Positions 23,940 to 37,400 of a stretch of DNA of 64,000 nt are shown here, in pieces. Below the pieces are notes generated by a model that did not search any database, had not been told where the DNA came from, and saw only the letters and a list, made by a program, of their open reading frames with translations. A program made the translations under genes and the position numbers. The DNA is from Steromphala cineraria. Taxonomy: Eukaryota; Mollusca; Gastropoda; Trochida; Trochidae. The stretch lies in the NCBI GenBank assembly GCA_916613615.1, contig OU744731.1, positions 12,964,726 to 13,028,725 on the forward strand, written 5' to 3'. Numbering within the stretch: position 1 is the first letter of the stretch; every line of letters begins with the position of its first letter.

Positions 23940-26065
23940 TTATTGACATTTTGTTGTTTGACATCATGGAAAATAGATATTTCTGAATTGTCAATTCTCA
24001 TATGGATTGTACCTCTACGTATGGATTATAGTTCGCGAACATTACGAGGGCCCGACCAATGTTTATAACCCGGGGTTTTCTTTAAAGCTTTTTTACTGTT
24101 TGTCATTTATTCCGAATTTTACAAGTAACGTTATCATTTCAGATGGTTAAATAGTTCTTATTTGTTGAGCTTTCCATAATCATTTATGAGAAATTTACGT
24201 AATTATTACGAAATAAGTATGCTTCGTGGAACAAATGTTTTAAATATACGAACCGAATATATCATCCACCTTTATTGAACTGCATGTAAATAATAATTAT
24301 GATCTCTTCACAAAATATCATACACATATACAATTTACGTTTTCAAACTGATAACCATAAACCTAAAGCGAAAACACTTTGAAATTTACGTCGGAATACT
24401 GTTTGCAACAGCTGCTTTGTCATAAGTCATAAGTCATAAGCCTTTAGTGTTCAGAAATTAACATGGGTTATTCAGAGAGGAACCAATGACGTTGAAGCAA
24501 TTAGAAACATACGTCAGCAGGCTCGTTAGATACCCGTACACACATTGTTTGAGTAAAGTGCTGATAATACGTCCTAGTCCCCTTGGTAGTGTATGCTTTC
24601 AAGTCTCAAGCCAAACGAGAATTCAGTCTAACCCACGAGCATTTAACTACTCATTTATATGTTACGACCGGGTATCCGGAACGTCTCTGCATGGTTGCAT
24701 TGCGTCCCATAACACGTCTAGTACGTTATAGCAAGGTGATGTACTTATAAGTTACCACAACCTCCAGGCTTACCTATCAGGCTTTTTTTGTGAAAACAAT
24801 TAAAAGACTACTTCCATGTTCAACTTATATATGATTATTTTACACTTATATAGATATTTGTTAGTAAGGCTAACATTTTAAATGTTATAGATTTACGATT
24901 TGACAGAAAATGATATGCATCACTGCGACCTCTTGAATTTCGTTTCCACAAAAAGACCTCTGATAGGACTGCACCTTTAAGTTACCATCTGACTCAGTTT
25001 AGAGGGATCACACCAAGAGACGGTATCTAAGGTATCTTACCAAACCTATACGACCTCGAACTAAAATCTGTCGTTAATTGTTTGAGGAAAATCGTAAATT
25101 TATAATTCCAAACGAAAAATGCAGCAAGGGTGACGACTTCAAAAAATATCTGCAGTGTCTTTTCCAAAACTAAAAACGCCGCTCTAACTTAAACTTCATC
25201 TTTGTCTATTTATAATTTACATCCCACTTAGACCTCGTCGTCCATGGCAACCATTCATAGAGGTGTCCTGTTCATTATCGATATTGGGAACTCTTAGGCC
25301 AAAGAGTCCTGACATCTGATGCTAGGACACTTTTGTAAACCTTTCCTACACAAGGTTTAAAACAATTAATTCAACAACATAGACATAGAAATGAACTGAA
25401 AATATCAATGTTCAAATAAAACAAGCTGGAAAACAATAATAATACTTACACGTTTTGTTTGAATCAAATATTAAAATCATCTAATAACACTGTAGACTTT
25501 AGTTTGCACTAAACATAACAAAACCAATAATAAACAGTCATTATATGATTAATGTTGCACAAAAACCTTTGTTATGTTAAGAAAATAAGTTTGGAATATC
25601 CCAAATAATTGAATAATGATACGTAATTAATTTATTTCATATATAAGCTATAAAATTTTGGCTAAACTTGTTATGGGAATGATTAAAGTACCTTTGTGTT
25701 AGATATCCTAGGGAAACGTTTCGTAAGTAGAAACCACTGTCAATGAGGACTCTAATAACGCGTCTCACACCTTCAAAATCAAAAACGAATTGGACAATCT
25801 GTGAAACTTTGCCTTGAAGCGGGCTCATATTCATGGGGTGCACGAAAATTTCAAGCCCAAAACAATTATTTCGTGCCTTGCGCTTGACACTTAAAAAGCA
25901 CATGCCTCGCGCTTTGACATGAAAGAAGCACGTGGCCATACACCCTTTATAGTACTACACCCTTCATTCATAAATCACTGAAAGGTTATTGAAAATTGAA
26001 ATTTTATCTAAAACTTTAAAAAATCGTGGTTGATTGTACTCGGATCAAGTGAGATGTAAGTCAGC
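23940..26065. other. intergenic, nothing recognised
   Basis: Spacer between CDC25 and the vWFA gene pair. It holds a short ATAAGTC triplication at about 24420. The minus-strand frame at 25637-25939 has two related AAGCGC-(G/A)-AGGCA pieces, but no domain. No RNA gene seen. Confidence 0.4.
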
Positions 26066-26158
26066 TACTAGCATAGTAATGGCATGGGCCTCGTACAGGC
26101 CTCTCGGACAAAGTGTCCCTGCCATTATCCGATGCATGCCATTAACTATGCTAGTAAC
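26066..26158. repeat. short foldback repeat
   Basis: TACTAGCATAGTAATGGCAT (about 26068) is matched on the opposite strand by the right arm ending at about 26157, ATGCCATTAACTATGCTAGTA, with a one-base difference in spacing. The loop contains a smaller GGACAAAGTGTCC dyad. Probably a non-autonomous DNA-element remnant. Confidence 0.55.
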
Positions 26159-27429
26159 TATTACATGCATGGTGATATGAACTGATATGTCACATTTGTA
26201 TGCACGGAAAGAGAGTATATGAGTATATGCATTGATTCGGCTTCACTTTGGTTTGGTTTGGTTTTGAGTGTGTCGTGCTTGCTACTGTTTACATATGGAC
26301 TTTTTCAACCTCTTTGTCCATATTTAAGAATTGAATGTCAGTGTGTTTGCACTGGGAATTGAACGATGTCAAACTCGTGTGAAGCCAGCGAACGTGCAGT
26401 GCAAACACAAATTGACATTAAATCTTTATAATTTCGCTCAATATAGAGAATGGAATAGCGGAGTGGTATGAATCCGACTTTATCCTTTGTGGGAATATAT
26501 ATAAACTTCAAAGTGTGAATTAAACGGGAGTAAACATATGTTCTTACCCAAGCGGGAAAGGATATGCCGGGTATTAAAGTTTGCATAATGGTCATGGGAA
26601 TTACAGTTTTTCTAAAAATACCTGGCATTTCGGTTGGTTGACGGACATTTTTTGTATCCATTCATGATTCGCCTGGATATCGCCTGAGCCGGAGATATAG
26701 ATGAAAACCCGTATACTTAAATTGCGAAAGTCACAATTTACTACAACATTTGTAATGAGAAATCCAGACCTTCTGTATGTATGTAGGAAGTTAACACATC
26801 AACGTGATCACTGAAATCCTCTTTTTTGATAAATGACAATTTAATTACTTTGTAGTTAACGGCAATTTAATTACAATCGATGAAACAAGGGTATGCTAAC
26901 GTTCCTCGGCTGAACATTTGCATGAAAAACGTCTCTGAAGTTTATAATTAGATTAAATTCATTTTTATTGTTGTCACTTATGATTTAAAATTACATTGAT
27001 TGAATGGTAAACAACTCAGCTTTCTTCACTTAAAATTTCATGGCTAACAGGCTAAGGTCACTTGTATACGGTAAGTAAAAATAATGACGTTTAATCAAAA
27101 ACGTACTATTTGATAATGACCAGTGATTGGTCGACGCATATCATTTAAAGCAGAAACGGATTGTGCACAAATCAAACGAGCAACTCTCTCCATTTCACCG
27201 AGCGGTTGTTGTTACAAAAAAATCACAACAAAATCTTCTGTTTATGTCGCTTTAAAATTACAATAATTCACTCTTCAAATGTATACATTTAATCGTTGTT
27301 TTGTAACATTATACTATTACCTTGTGACAATTACTCAACCAAATGAAACGATTTAAAATGGTTTATATGTTATACATTTTTATCATATACTTGCTTATAA
27401 ATACAGAGATTTTGAATGCACGATACACC
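26159..27429. other. intergenic, nothing recognised
   Basis: AT-rich spacer. The minus-strand frame at 26338-26661 has no recognisable domain. No repeats with clear ends. Confidence 0.35.
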
Positions 27430-27522
27430 CTTCGTCAAGTACTCTGTATCAGCCCGCATGGCAGATAACCTGTATCAGCCCGTCGTCAAGGGCAAAAACC
27501 TGTATCAGCCCGTCGTCAAGGG
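27430..27522. repeat. short direct repeats with CTGTATCAGCCCG
   Basis: CTGTATCAGCCCG starts at 27444, 27470 and 27500. The last two are followed by TCGTCAAGGG, giving a unit near 30 bp. The same CTGTATCAGCCC core occurs in both arms of the hairpin at 27886-27979, so the two loci share a parent element. Confidence 0.7.
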
Positions 27523-27885
27523 ACTTGAACCTGGAACCCTAGGCAACGAATGCAAAAAATAGATCGAAGTCGCGAGGAAGTTAGAGTTGTCTCCCTTTGT
27601 ACAGCTGACGTTTGAACATGGTCGACATCGCAAAGAAAACGCTACAGTCACTTGCGGATAGGATTTGTCGGTTTGATACAATCTAACTATATCTAGAGAG
27701 AAAATTAGGCTCAAACGTCGCAAGAGGTGTATGCTCAGGAGCTTTGACTATCGGTTTGTGTCACTTAACATTTAGCAAAGTGGACTCTTATTTTAGATTC
27801 TAATGATATGAATTCAAATTTTGAAATGTAACAATTATTTCCGTTGTTTGTTTGGTAAGTATATATGATAAAAATAGTATAAAAT

Positions 27886-27979
27886 GGGTATTTTCATATC
27901 ACATTCTGTATCAGCCCTCGACCAATATCATATGATATTGGGGTCTCGGGCTGATACAGAATGTGATATGAAAATACCC
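27886..27979. repeat. perfect 32-bp inverted repeat around a 20-bp palindrome
   Basis: The left arm 27886-27917 and right arm 27948-27979 are exact reverse complements; each contains CTGTATCAGCCC or its complement. Between them, 27922-27941 is the perfect palindrome CCAATATCATATGATATTGG. Imperfect pairing continues outward for about 15 bp. It reads as a MITE or foldback element able to form a long hairpin. Confidence 0.9.
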
Positions 27980-28210
27980 ATGTAATACTATCTATATATA
28001 AAAACAGATAATAAAAGAAAACAACGAAATGATGGAAGAAAATTCCAATATTGCAACAAAGATTATTATTAAACTAATTAAATGCCACCCATAATAAAAC
28101 CTGTTCGTTGATTAAACATCATAGCAACAAACATATATCTGTTTATAATTCAAGGATTAAACTTAAAACTAAATACAAATGTATTGCATGAAAATATTTC
28201 CGGTCGAATT

Positions 28211-28435
28211 ATCTATCTTTGTTTAGACACATAAACATTCTTTCTCAATAACGACTCCATTCGCAATGAATAGAAAACAATATACACGTCCAGAGAATAT
28301 GCATCAATCTTCACGTTCTACTAGTCAGAAGTCTCTTGGTATTCAGGAAGAAAAGAACAATAGCATACAGCTTCGATCGTCACAGCTCTGTTAGCTTCGG
28401 TGAGATGAAAAAGAGATGAAATACAACTAAACGTA
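28211..28435 (+). promoter_or_regulatory. upstream region of vWFA gene A, duplicated at gene B
   Basis: It shares blocks with 42204-42388 upstream of gene B: ATAAACATTC, CTTCACGTTCT, CTAGTCAGAAGTC, TGGTATTCAGG, AGAACAATAG and CTAAACGTA just before the ATG. The tandem duplication therefore carried the promoter or 5' UTR with it. No TATA box stands out. Confidence 0.55.
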
Positions 28436-31400
28436 ATGGAGGGCTGCAGGGTTGTTGCCTTTCTCCTTCTCTTTCTGTGTCCAAGGGAAACTTCACAAGG
28501 CGGTGCTTCGTTCGGTAAGAAAAAATGTTTACGTTAACGATTTCATTTAAATATGTTTCATTGTAGATATGCTTCTTCAGGAAAAAATTATTGGCGTTGA
28601 CAATGATATTAAATAAAGCAAGTAAGCTCATAAATTTTGGGTTTATGCTTGAAGGTATCTATTAAATGTCTTTCATTACAGGTTTTATACATCAAACTGG
28701 TTATCATTTGTTACCTGACTAGACAAGGGGGGGGGGGGGGGATGATGAACATTATCTCAAATTAAAGCACGGACCTGGATTTGTATTGTAGATTTTCATA
28801 AGTTAACGATATTTACAGTTTACTACTTATGAAAATATAAAGTGCTGAATCCGAAATGGTGTTAAGACAACAATGAAATTTATGTTGTTATAACCTTACA
28901 CGTTTTAACTGCAACATGGTTGCGGTTCAGTTTTATAGATTCTATGATGATATGTTTACAAACACAGAAGGTTATACGAGACGGTAAAAATAGGAAACAT
29001 AACTCGTTCCTCATTCATTTCAAGTTTATGTCCCTTTTGAAATAGGTTTTATCAGCTACGGTCCTATCATAATTACCTTATTGATTGTTTGTTGTTCTTG
29101 CCAAAGATTTGCAATATCATTGTCACAGTGTCAATCTAGAATTCAAGGGTCTTGGTTAAATATTTACATGTTGGTACTCATTCCCCCCTCTCGACTTCTA
29201 TTAACGTGGAAGTTGTTTTTGAATGTATAAGTATAGCCTCGCAATCACTTAATGTCACTTATCTGTGATTGTTCAGAAGGAAAATGTCAAACGTTAAGAA
29301 ATTAATCCATATTGGAATACATGCAAAAATACAGATCTTGTGAATAATTTATGTAAAATTTCATATATCGTAATCTTTAACTTACAACGAAAATGCTTGA
29401 TGTTTATGAAAAAGAAAATAATGCCCTGTCTCGTAGAAAGCACTAGTTTTCAAACCACTACAATAAATATATTTAAATATACTGACGTTCAAAAGAAACT
29501 TCCCACTCAATTTGGAGGCCTGTAAAAGAAGCACAAACTCGAATACAGATATTTTAATGAGTGTATTTGAATATTTCATCATTGTTCATAAGATCATACA
29601 AAGGGTTGTTCAAACAACACAACGAATCATCAACAAAATGTGTCTTGAAGATAGGTGGGGTTCAATAATACAGTTTTTAAAAGTTTATGGCAATAATTAG
29701 GTTATTGAAGGTCTTCAAATGCTGCCATTTCTGGTTCTTCTGGTGATCAGTATCGCGTGTGTCCTCTGTGTGCGTCCATGCATGCCAATACACGTCGTCT
29801 AACGGATGTCGTCAGTCTTCTGATTCTTCACGAGGGATCTGACGCCATATGTCAGAAATGGCCTGTTCAAGCTGATTTCTGTTAGCTGGAGGGTTTTGGA
29901 GGTTTCTCAACTGTCTGTCCATATGGTCCCATAGGTGTTCAATGGGATTCATGTCCGGGGAACATGCCGGCCATGGCAAAACCTGAACATTGTTGTTGGC
30001 AAGGTAGTCCTGAACACTTCGAGCTGTATGTAGCCTTGCGTTGTCATGCTGCAGCATCCGTGTATACCGAAGAAGAAGAGAGCGACTGCAGCATGGTTCC
30101 TTGGCCCTGTCCATGTAAAAATGGCACTACAACTGGATTAAGAATCTCGTCCCGATACCTCTGTGCATTCAGGTTACCATTCACTATCACTAACTGACTT
30201 TTCTGGTCACCGCAAATGCCGCCCCATATCATACACCACCTTGTCCATGGGGGTAGTACTCTTGGACGCACCCAGGTGCCAGTCGCTCTCTTCTTCTTCG
30301 GTATACACGGATTCTCCCGTCGGCATGATGTAGTCTGAATCGGCTTTCGTCGGAAAACAGCACACGTTGCCATTGACGTTGCTGCCAACGTCGGACAGTC
30401 CTTGCCCAACGTAGTCGTGCCTGTCGATATCTAAGCGTCAGAGCAATTCCACGGAGGGAACGATAAGCCCTGATACCCATAGCACGAAGACGTCGGGCAA
30501 CAGTGCATCGGCTGATAGGGTGCCCGAGGGCTGTTGCTGCGGTTGACGTCGCCGTCAAAAATCTATTCAGAAGGTGAATAACTCTCATTAGATGGTCTTC
30601 TCGTTGAGTTGTGACCCTAGGTCTTCCTGTCCTTGGCCTGTCGTGAGTTGTGCCTGTCCAACGATAGCGTGTAAAAAGTGCATACACCGTTCGTCTGGAA
30701 CAGCCGAACGTCCTCGCTATATGGGTCTGCGAAGCTCCAATTTCCACCATACCAAGAGCTCTCTCACGTTGTTCGGGCGATAGCCGTGACATTTTTTTCG
30801 TGTGCTTTTTGTAACTGGCAAGTCGTATGATAAGAGAAGGCCTTCTATGTCAACATTGAGCACGTGCAATTTGTTTGAGGCACGAAAAACACATTTTACC
30901 ATTTTTTTGAATTTCTCGGACTTCTTGAGCTGTTCAACGCGATGTTTGCCCTATATACCGTTATTGTGTTTTGGCGAATGTTTTCAGGCTGTAAACGTTT
31001 GTGAAACTTGTTTGGATTCGATTCGTACGATTTTTTTAAAGTGGGAATGTGTTAATACACGGTACTTCAAAATGTGTTTCTTAGCACTGCAAACGAGTTC
31101 AAATTTCGACAGCGTAATCTTACTCACTTTTCATCTGCAACATGGTTTAATAACAATGAGAGGCTCAGTTATACATCATGAACTATAATAAAATGTTTAC
31201 AAATAAAATAGAATGTTATACAAGATGGTTATAAATAGGACATATAATTCGTTCCTCTTTCATTGCAAATTATGTTCCTTTGTGAAATAGTTTTGGTTAG
31301 TCCCCAACCTTGGTTAGGGGAAAAACATATTTCACTAAGGACATTAATTATGAAATAAAGTAGCCATAACCATCATCACCTTCGACCTCATGCTTTAACG

Positions 31401-34400
31401 CTACAATAGTTCAGGGCAAAACTATACTTTATTGCAAAACACATGATGGTTAGGGCTACTCTATTACTTTTCTATATTATGTCGATTTTTACGCGTTTAA
31501 GTTATTTCTACTCAAAATATATATATATTTTGTAAATCATGTCTGGCCTCAAATTGAAAATCCTCGATCAGGGACATATCTAGTGACGTCAGAACTGATT
31601 GTTATTGACGTCACTCAAAAACTATATTTGTTGCGGAATAAAGGGTGGGCGGAGCCTTTGATCTTTACGGAAACTATACTAGAACTTGATATAAAAGGGG
31701 ATATCCTTAGTTACATTAATGTGTGAATCAAATTCTTGTTTTACACAGACTGTACGAGTGAGCCTCTGGACGTGGTCTTCCTTGTGGATGCATCGACTAG
31801 TATGGGCACATCTAACTACAACCTGATCAAAGAATTCATCAAAGCCTTCGTTGACACAGCCAGCGTTGATAACGGGAACGTAAGGATAGGAGTGACCATT
31901 TTTGCAGATGTAGCAGAAATCATTTTTCAGATGAACGATTACTCCACAGCAGCAGACGTGAAGGGTGCTGTCGACAGGATGCCCTACCCTAGCTCCGGTA
32001 CACACACTGCAGCAGCTCTGAGGACGGCGAGGGTTGAGATGTTCCTAGCAAGTCGTGGCGATCGTGCAGATGTTCCTAACGTCGCCATACTCATAGTGGA
32101 TGGCGAGTCAAATATCAACTTCTGGGAGACAGTTTCAGAAGCAACACTCTTGAAAAATACTGGAGTAAAGATCATCGGGATTGGCATTAAAGTGGAAGCT
32201 GTTGCTATTGCTGAACTTGATGACGTCGCCTCCTTACCGCTTGATGACCACCGCTTTGATGTGACCAACTTCGCTGGATTGGCTGCGATACCGCCAACAG
32301 TTCTTGAAGCAACTTGCGTTGGTAAGTCACTTGATATATAGTCAGTTTAAAATCTTGGTTCATTTACTTTTTTTAAAAACTGAATAGATGATCATCCAGC
32401 GAGTTCAACTTATCAATTGGGGCTATCTGAAGAGGAGACATCATTAATCGAATCTGCATTGACCAGATGAGCCAAAGCTTCCTATCTGTCTAAAAGAACT
32501 GATCACAATAATATTTGTGCCACATAGTCTGTTTTAGTCACAGAGAAAGTGCAAAGTATTTCCCTTTCAGTAACCTTTTATTCTCGATCCTACTGATACA
32601 TTAGGTTTTCATTGATTAACCGAATATTCAATATTGGTGGACGTAAGGACACAATTTCAACTTACGTAATGCTTATTATCAATTGTAAAATAGTAATTAA
32701 CTTTAATGAGAAACCCGTTCACGTTTTCAATAGGTTTTTAATCTAGCCAAGGTTACTGGGATTTACTTTTATATCGCAAAATCAATTTTAATTACACACT
32801 TACACATGTTTGATGACACATATAATGTAGGCGGATGGTCTACTATATTTTTTCGAACATCTGAACGCTGAAACAGTACAAGTCATATTGATTCATAGCT
32901 CTAAAAGACTTACGCATAAATAAGTTAATAAATAACCTGACATGCAGGCGAAGGAAAGTACACATTTCAGTTGAAGTTTTCATATGTAAGATTTTCAATT
33001 ACAAATATTTTGAGTTTTTGATGTAGTTGTATCAAACATATAAGAACAAGAGTTAAATCCTAGTTTAAAGAATACTTTTAAGTATTTGTTAAAAAAAATG
33101 AAATATTGTGTTAATAAAATGTTCCAAAACTAAAACAAAACCAACAAGAAAGTCATATTTTGTTTGAAAATCAACACACGTGCATATTTTGCACATTTGC
33201 AAATGTGGTAGGGGTTATGATAATGTTAATTCTATTTCTTACTACTGCCTACATTAAACAAAGATATTTTAACAGAACATTAACCAGACACCAAATATTT
33301 TATCAAAACTACTGCAAATATGTAATAACAGAAACGTCATTATTTAATATTCTTGAAGTTGTTCATCCATAGAATCTCCTCTGTGTTCCCTATACTACCA
33401 ACCTTAATAATGTCACTCAAACAGTTAAAATCTTGTATTCAATAACTTGCTTTGACGATGGTATGAGCTTTTAGACACAAACCCATAACATGGCTTTCTA
33501 CAGTCCTTGCTTACCTTCATTATCATTCACGAGTATTATCCAAGTACATAAAATTCCTTCGAGCACATTGAATATTGCTGGTGAATGATGGTTAAGATAA
33601 GGATGGACTGTAGAAGTTTGATCATACAAAACACTTCAAATTAAACGTTTATTAGAAAATAAGGCACATAAATAAACATTAAGGTTATATATATATGAAA
33701 AGGACAATCCCGAGGCAAGTTCTATCAATAACATTACCTGATAAAACATGCAAGTATATAGATTCCCTTCTTTAATGATTCAAGATATTAAAAAGGATTT
33801 TGATTGAGAATAATGAGTATCCGACGATATTAAAAACAGCAGTCAACTATTATAATGGTAAGAATAACATTTGTGTGCTAATGATATGTAAATCTGCAAC
33901 ATTACAACATCTCTATATCTCTATATCAGTGTTCATGTCCTGTATTGTAGATCTATAACAATAGGGTTTCTAAAATGAATTTAATGTAATTTGTTTTACT
34001 GACATGCAGAGGAAGAGACAGAGCCTCCCCCTACAACCCCACCACCACCTACCACCACGGAGAAGAGGACCACTCCCACCCCAGGACCAACCACTACCAC
34101 CACCACCACAACCACTACCACAACTACCACCACTACAACCACTCTGGGGCCGAATGAATGTAAGATGAGATCTTACATTTGAAATTTTCTTTTGTTTAAT
34201 ATTTCAAAATGGATGTGAATATTTATTGGTTTTACTATGGCTGTAAATGTAACTTTCGCTGCAACAATCGTCGTTATAAGGAGTCAAGATTTGTAATCAG
34301 TCTCTAACAAATATTATTCTCATAAACGATTGTTTCAATAATATAAAAAGGAGCCTCAGAGAATTGCTTTTTCCTAGATTTGCTCTTAAAACGGTTTTGC

Positions 34401-37400
34401 TGTGTCAAAATGTTTTTAACTACAGTCTGGGTGTAAGACTATACGCAGTCTGGTGATCCCACATTCACTACTTCGAACACAATGTATTTTTCACAATGGT
34501 GTACCTTAGCACTTGCATTGCCAATTTGTCCCCAAGTATTCAGAAACGAGGCTTCCGTTCGCCTGAGACGTTTTGAGACTTGAAAACATGCATGGGTGCT
34601 TAATATGTATTTACTGCAACAAAAATAAACAAACTGTGGGATGCTGATATGTAATTGCGTTCAAATATTAAGTCAGCATAGATTAAAGTCTTTTTTATAA
34701 TTATCAATAAACATAAAGATAGCAAATTCATGATATTCATAGATGCTTTGGGAAAGTGTGTTTCGAAATAGAAACAAGGTTTTGCACAAATGAGAGTCAA
34801 AATTGCCTGCCTGCATTATTGGTACAAATATCTATGTCAATAAATGGTCCTCATATGGATTTATATATCCGATGTATTCTATTCCAGACTGCATGAATTC
34901 CAAACTGGACATAACCTTTATCATCGACTCATCAAACAGCGTCGGGAAGAATAACTTTGACCTTATTCTGGACTATCTAGAGTCTGTTCTTGGTCCAGCT
35001 GAGCTCAACGGCGGTCGAGTTCTGGTTTCTATCATATCCTACAGTACAGATGCTACTATCCACTTCAAGCTCAACAAATACTCAACCAGAGATTCGGTGA
35101 TGGGCGCGATCAGTCGAATCAATTATAAGCCGGGATGGTCCAACATCGCGTCTGCTCTGAGGGCTGCTCGGACCCAAGTCTTCTCTTCAGCAGGAGGAGA
35201 CAGACCGGATGTGACGAATGTGGCCGTCCTCATCACTGATGGACGGTATAACGTGTACGAGGATGAAACTCTGGAGGAGGCAAAGGCTTTGAGAGATGCT
35301 GGTGTATATGTCATGTCGGTTGCAGTGGGTATGATCACTCCAGAGGATGCTGAGGATATTGTAACTCCGCCAGTCAATCTGAACAGTTACACAGTGGCAC
35401 GTTTCAAGTATCTGCTTGGGATGGGGGAACTCCTCTACCCGTATCTGTGTCTTGGTGAGTCTACAATCAATGACGAGTCAGAAACAGAAGCCAATTTTTT
35501 TCTCCACAATTTTGATACCTATTTTGACTACTTCTATTGATTTAACACGTGTAATCCAGAAAGTGAAATTGGAGTTTGTCTGAATTAGGTTTCCTTTATT
35601 CCTAGAAATGCCTTGATGTAAAGCTTATATAGTTTGATGTCTGACTTCTAAACTAGTTCCAGAATTATCGACGATAGGCTATTAAAAGTTAACGTATTTC
35701 CTCTAATACGCGTCAGGGTGTTTATTTGTTCGGTACCCCTGACAGACGAGGGTCGTCTTTAGACTCTTTAAGCTTATAGACCCTTCTTTTATTTGAGACC
35801 TGTCAATAATATAGGATGTAAGGTTCTTTCATGTACAGTCTGAAATACGTAGAGGTAGCTACTACTATCTACAAAACATTGATCTAGTAGCTGTTAGATT
35901 TGTATTTTCTACAAACGAAAGTGTTTTCTATTTTGTTATTTATTAAATATCAAACATTTATATGGAGCATGATGGTCACATATTTGCAAACTTTGAAGAC
36001 AGTATGATATGAAAAATGCAAAAACTTTCTTTTCAGAACCCCCAACCACTACAACTACAACAACGTCTACAAGTACAACTACAACAACGACAATCCCCAC
36101 TACTACAACTACCCCAACCACAACAACTCTAACAACCACAACAACGGTCACAACAACTACATCAACGACAACCGGTAAGGCCAGTAACAGAAATAGACAC
36201 TTGCTTTATTTGTTTTGTGCAAATCATTTATTAAATATATATCATTTATCTTTGTCTTTCTTTGAGTTTTTGTTCGTGGTATGAGAAATACCCTGCGTAT
36301 ATATGCACGCTCTATGGCTGAAGAGGCACAACTACAATATGTAAAGCATAAATATAATATTAAGTATTGATCTTCAGGAACCATGAACAGACCTGTGAAT
36401 AACGAACCGTTCTGTCAATGACACCAAACACTGCAGGGGATTTTACAATACCCAACACCTTTTGAATATTTATATTGCCTGACAATACAATGAATCGAAC
36501 AAAGAAATTTCGAACTGTTCAGTTTTGTGTCTTCGGTTCGACAATGATCTTGTTCACTGACAATTTTTAAATCTACTTTTTTCGGAGGCAATGAAGGGGT
36601 TGATAAGATAAATAAATTACACACTCACGCACAAAGACCATAAGGGAATGTGATTGTGAAGCAGTGTAACTTTTAATCCTCAATAAAACACACGTTAAAG
36701 AGTTTATGTAATTCATTTTTCCGTATGATTTTTTATTTGTTATTCATTATCTCCATTAACATTATCTAAGGGAATGTAATAAGAATATAATCGATACCAT
36801 ATATACTTTGATTAGGCTTTTATTCAACATTTTATACCCTGTTTTGCGAATACCGTCGAAACTGACAAGCGAACAAGACAAGTTTCAGACTTTACTTGAA
36901 TGTGACTAAAGCATCAGCATTTGTTAGTGGCTACTCTTTAACAGTTGATTTGTATAATTTTAATCTTCATATGTGTTAAAGATTCCACAGGGTAACTATT
37001 GGTAGGATAGACTTAAGGATATGAGTTTACAGAGGAAGAAACAAAGTTAAAAAAGCACATAAACACATGATACAAATAATGTCAGAAAGGTTTTAAACCC
37101 CAACAGGCACTTTTGTACATGATGATTGTTCCACACATCAATTTTTGATAAGCTGTGTTTTGTAGTTATTTTAGTTCTGGTTCACAAATAACATCCTTAG
37201 TCGTGTTTCCATTGAGACGGCCAACATCAAAAACATGAAAACAAGAACCTTCATTACGAGATGATTATTCGATATACAAAGTTTCAATAACCTTTGTGTC
37301 ATGATTATAAACTTCTGGTCCGGATTTTTTGTGTGTGATCATTCTGGGCAAGAGGCCCAAAATACAGTTTAGAAGAGTAAAAAAGGAACCAATGTGTATG

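Noticed and set aside
25637..25939. 100-codon minus-strand frame
   Set aside because: No domain, low-complexity repeats of AAGCGC-AGGCA, and no exon context.
26338..26661. 107-codon minus-strand frame
   Set aside because: No recognisable motif and composition like the surrounding AT-rich spacer.
29480..31100. Terminal inverted repeats of the Tc1-type element
   Set aside because: AAACTTCCCACTCAATTTGG near 29500 looks like a Tc1 terminus, but I could not find a convincing inverse partner to the right of the transposase, so element ends are not called.
35936..36151. Val-rich minus-strand frame, and a similar one at 49919-50122
   Set aside because: Antisense of the Thr-codon exons of the vWFA-mucin genes.
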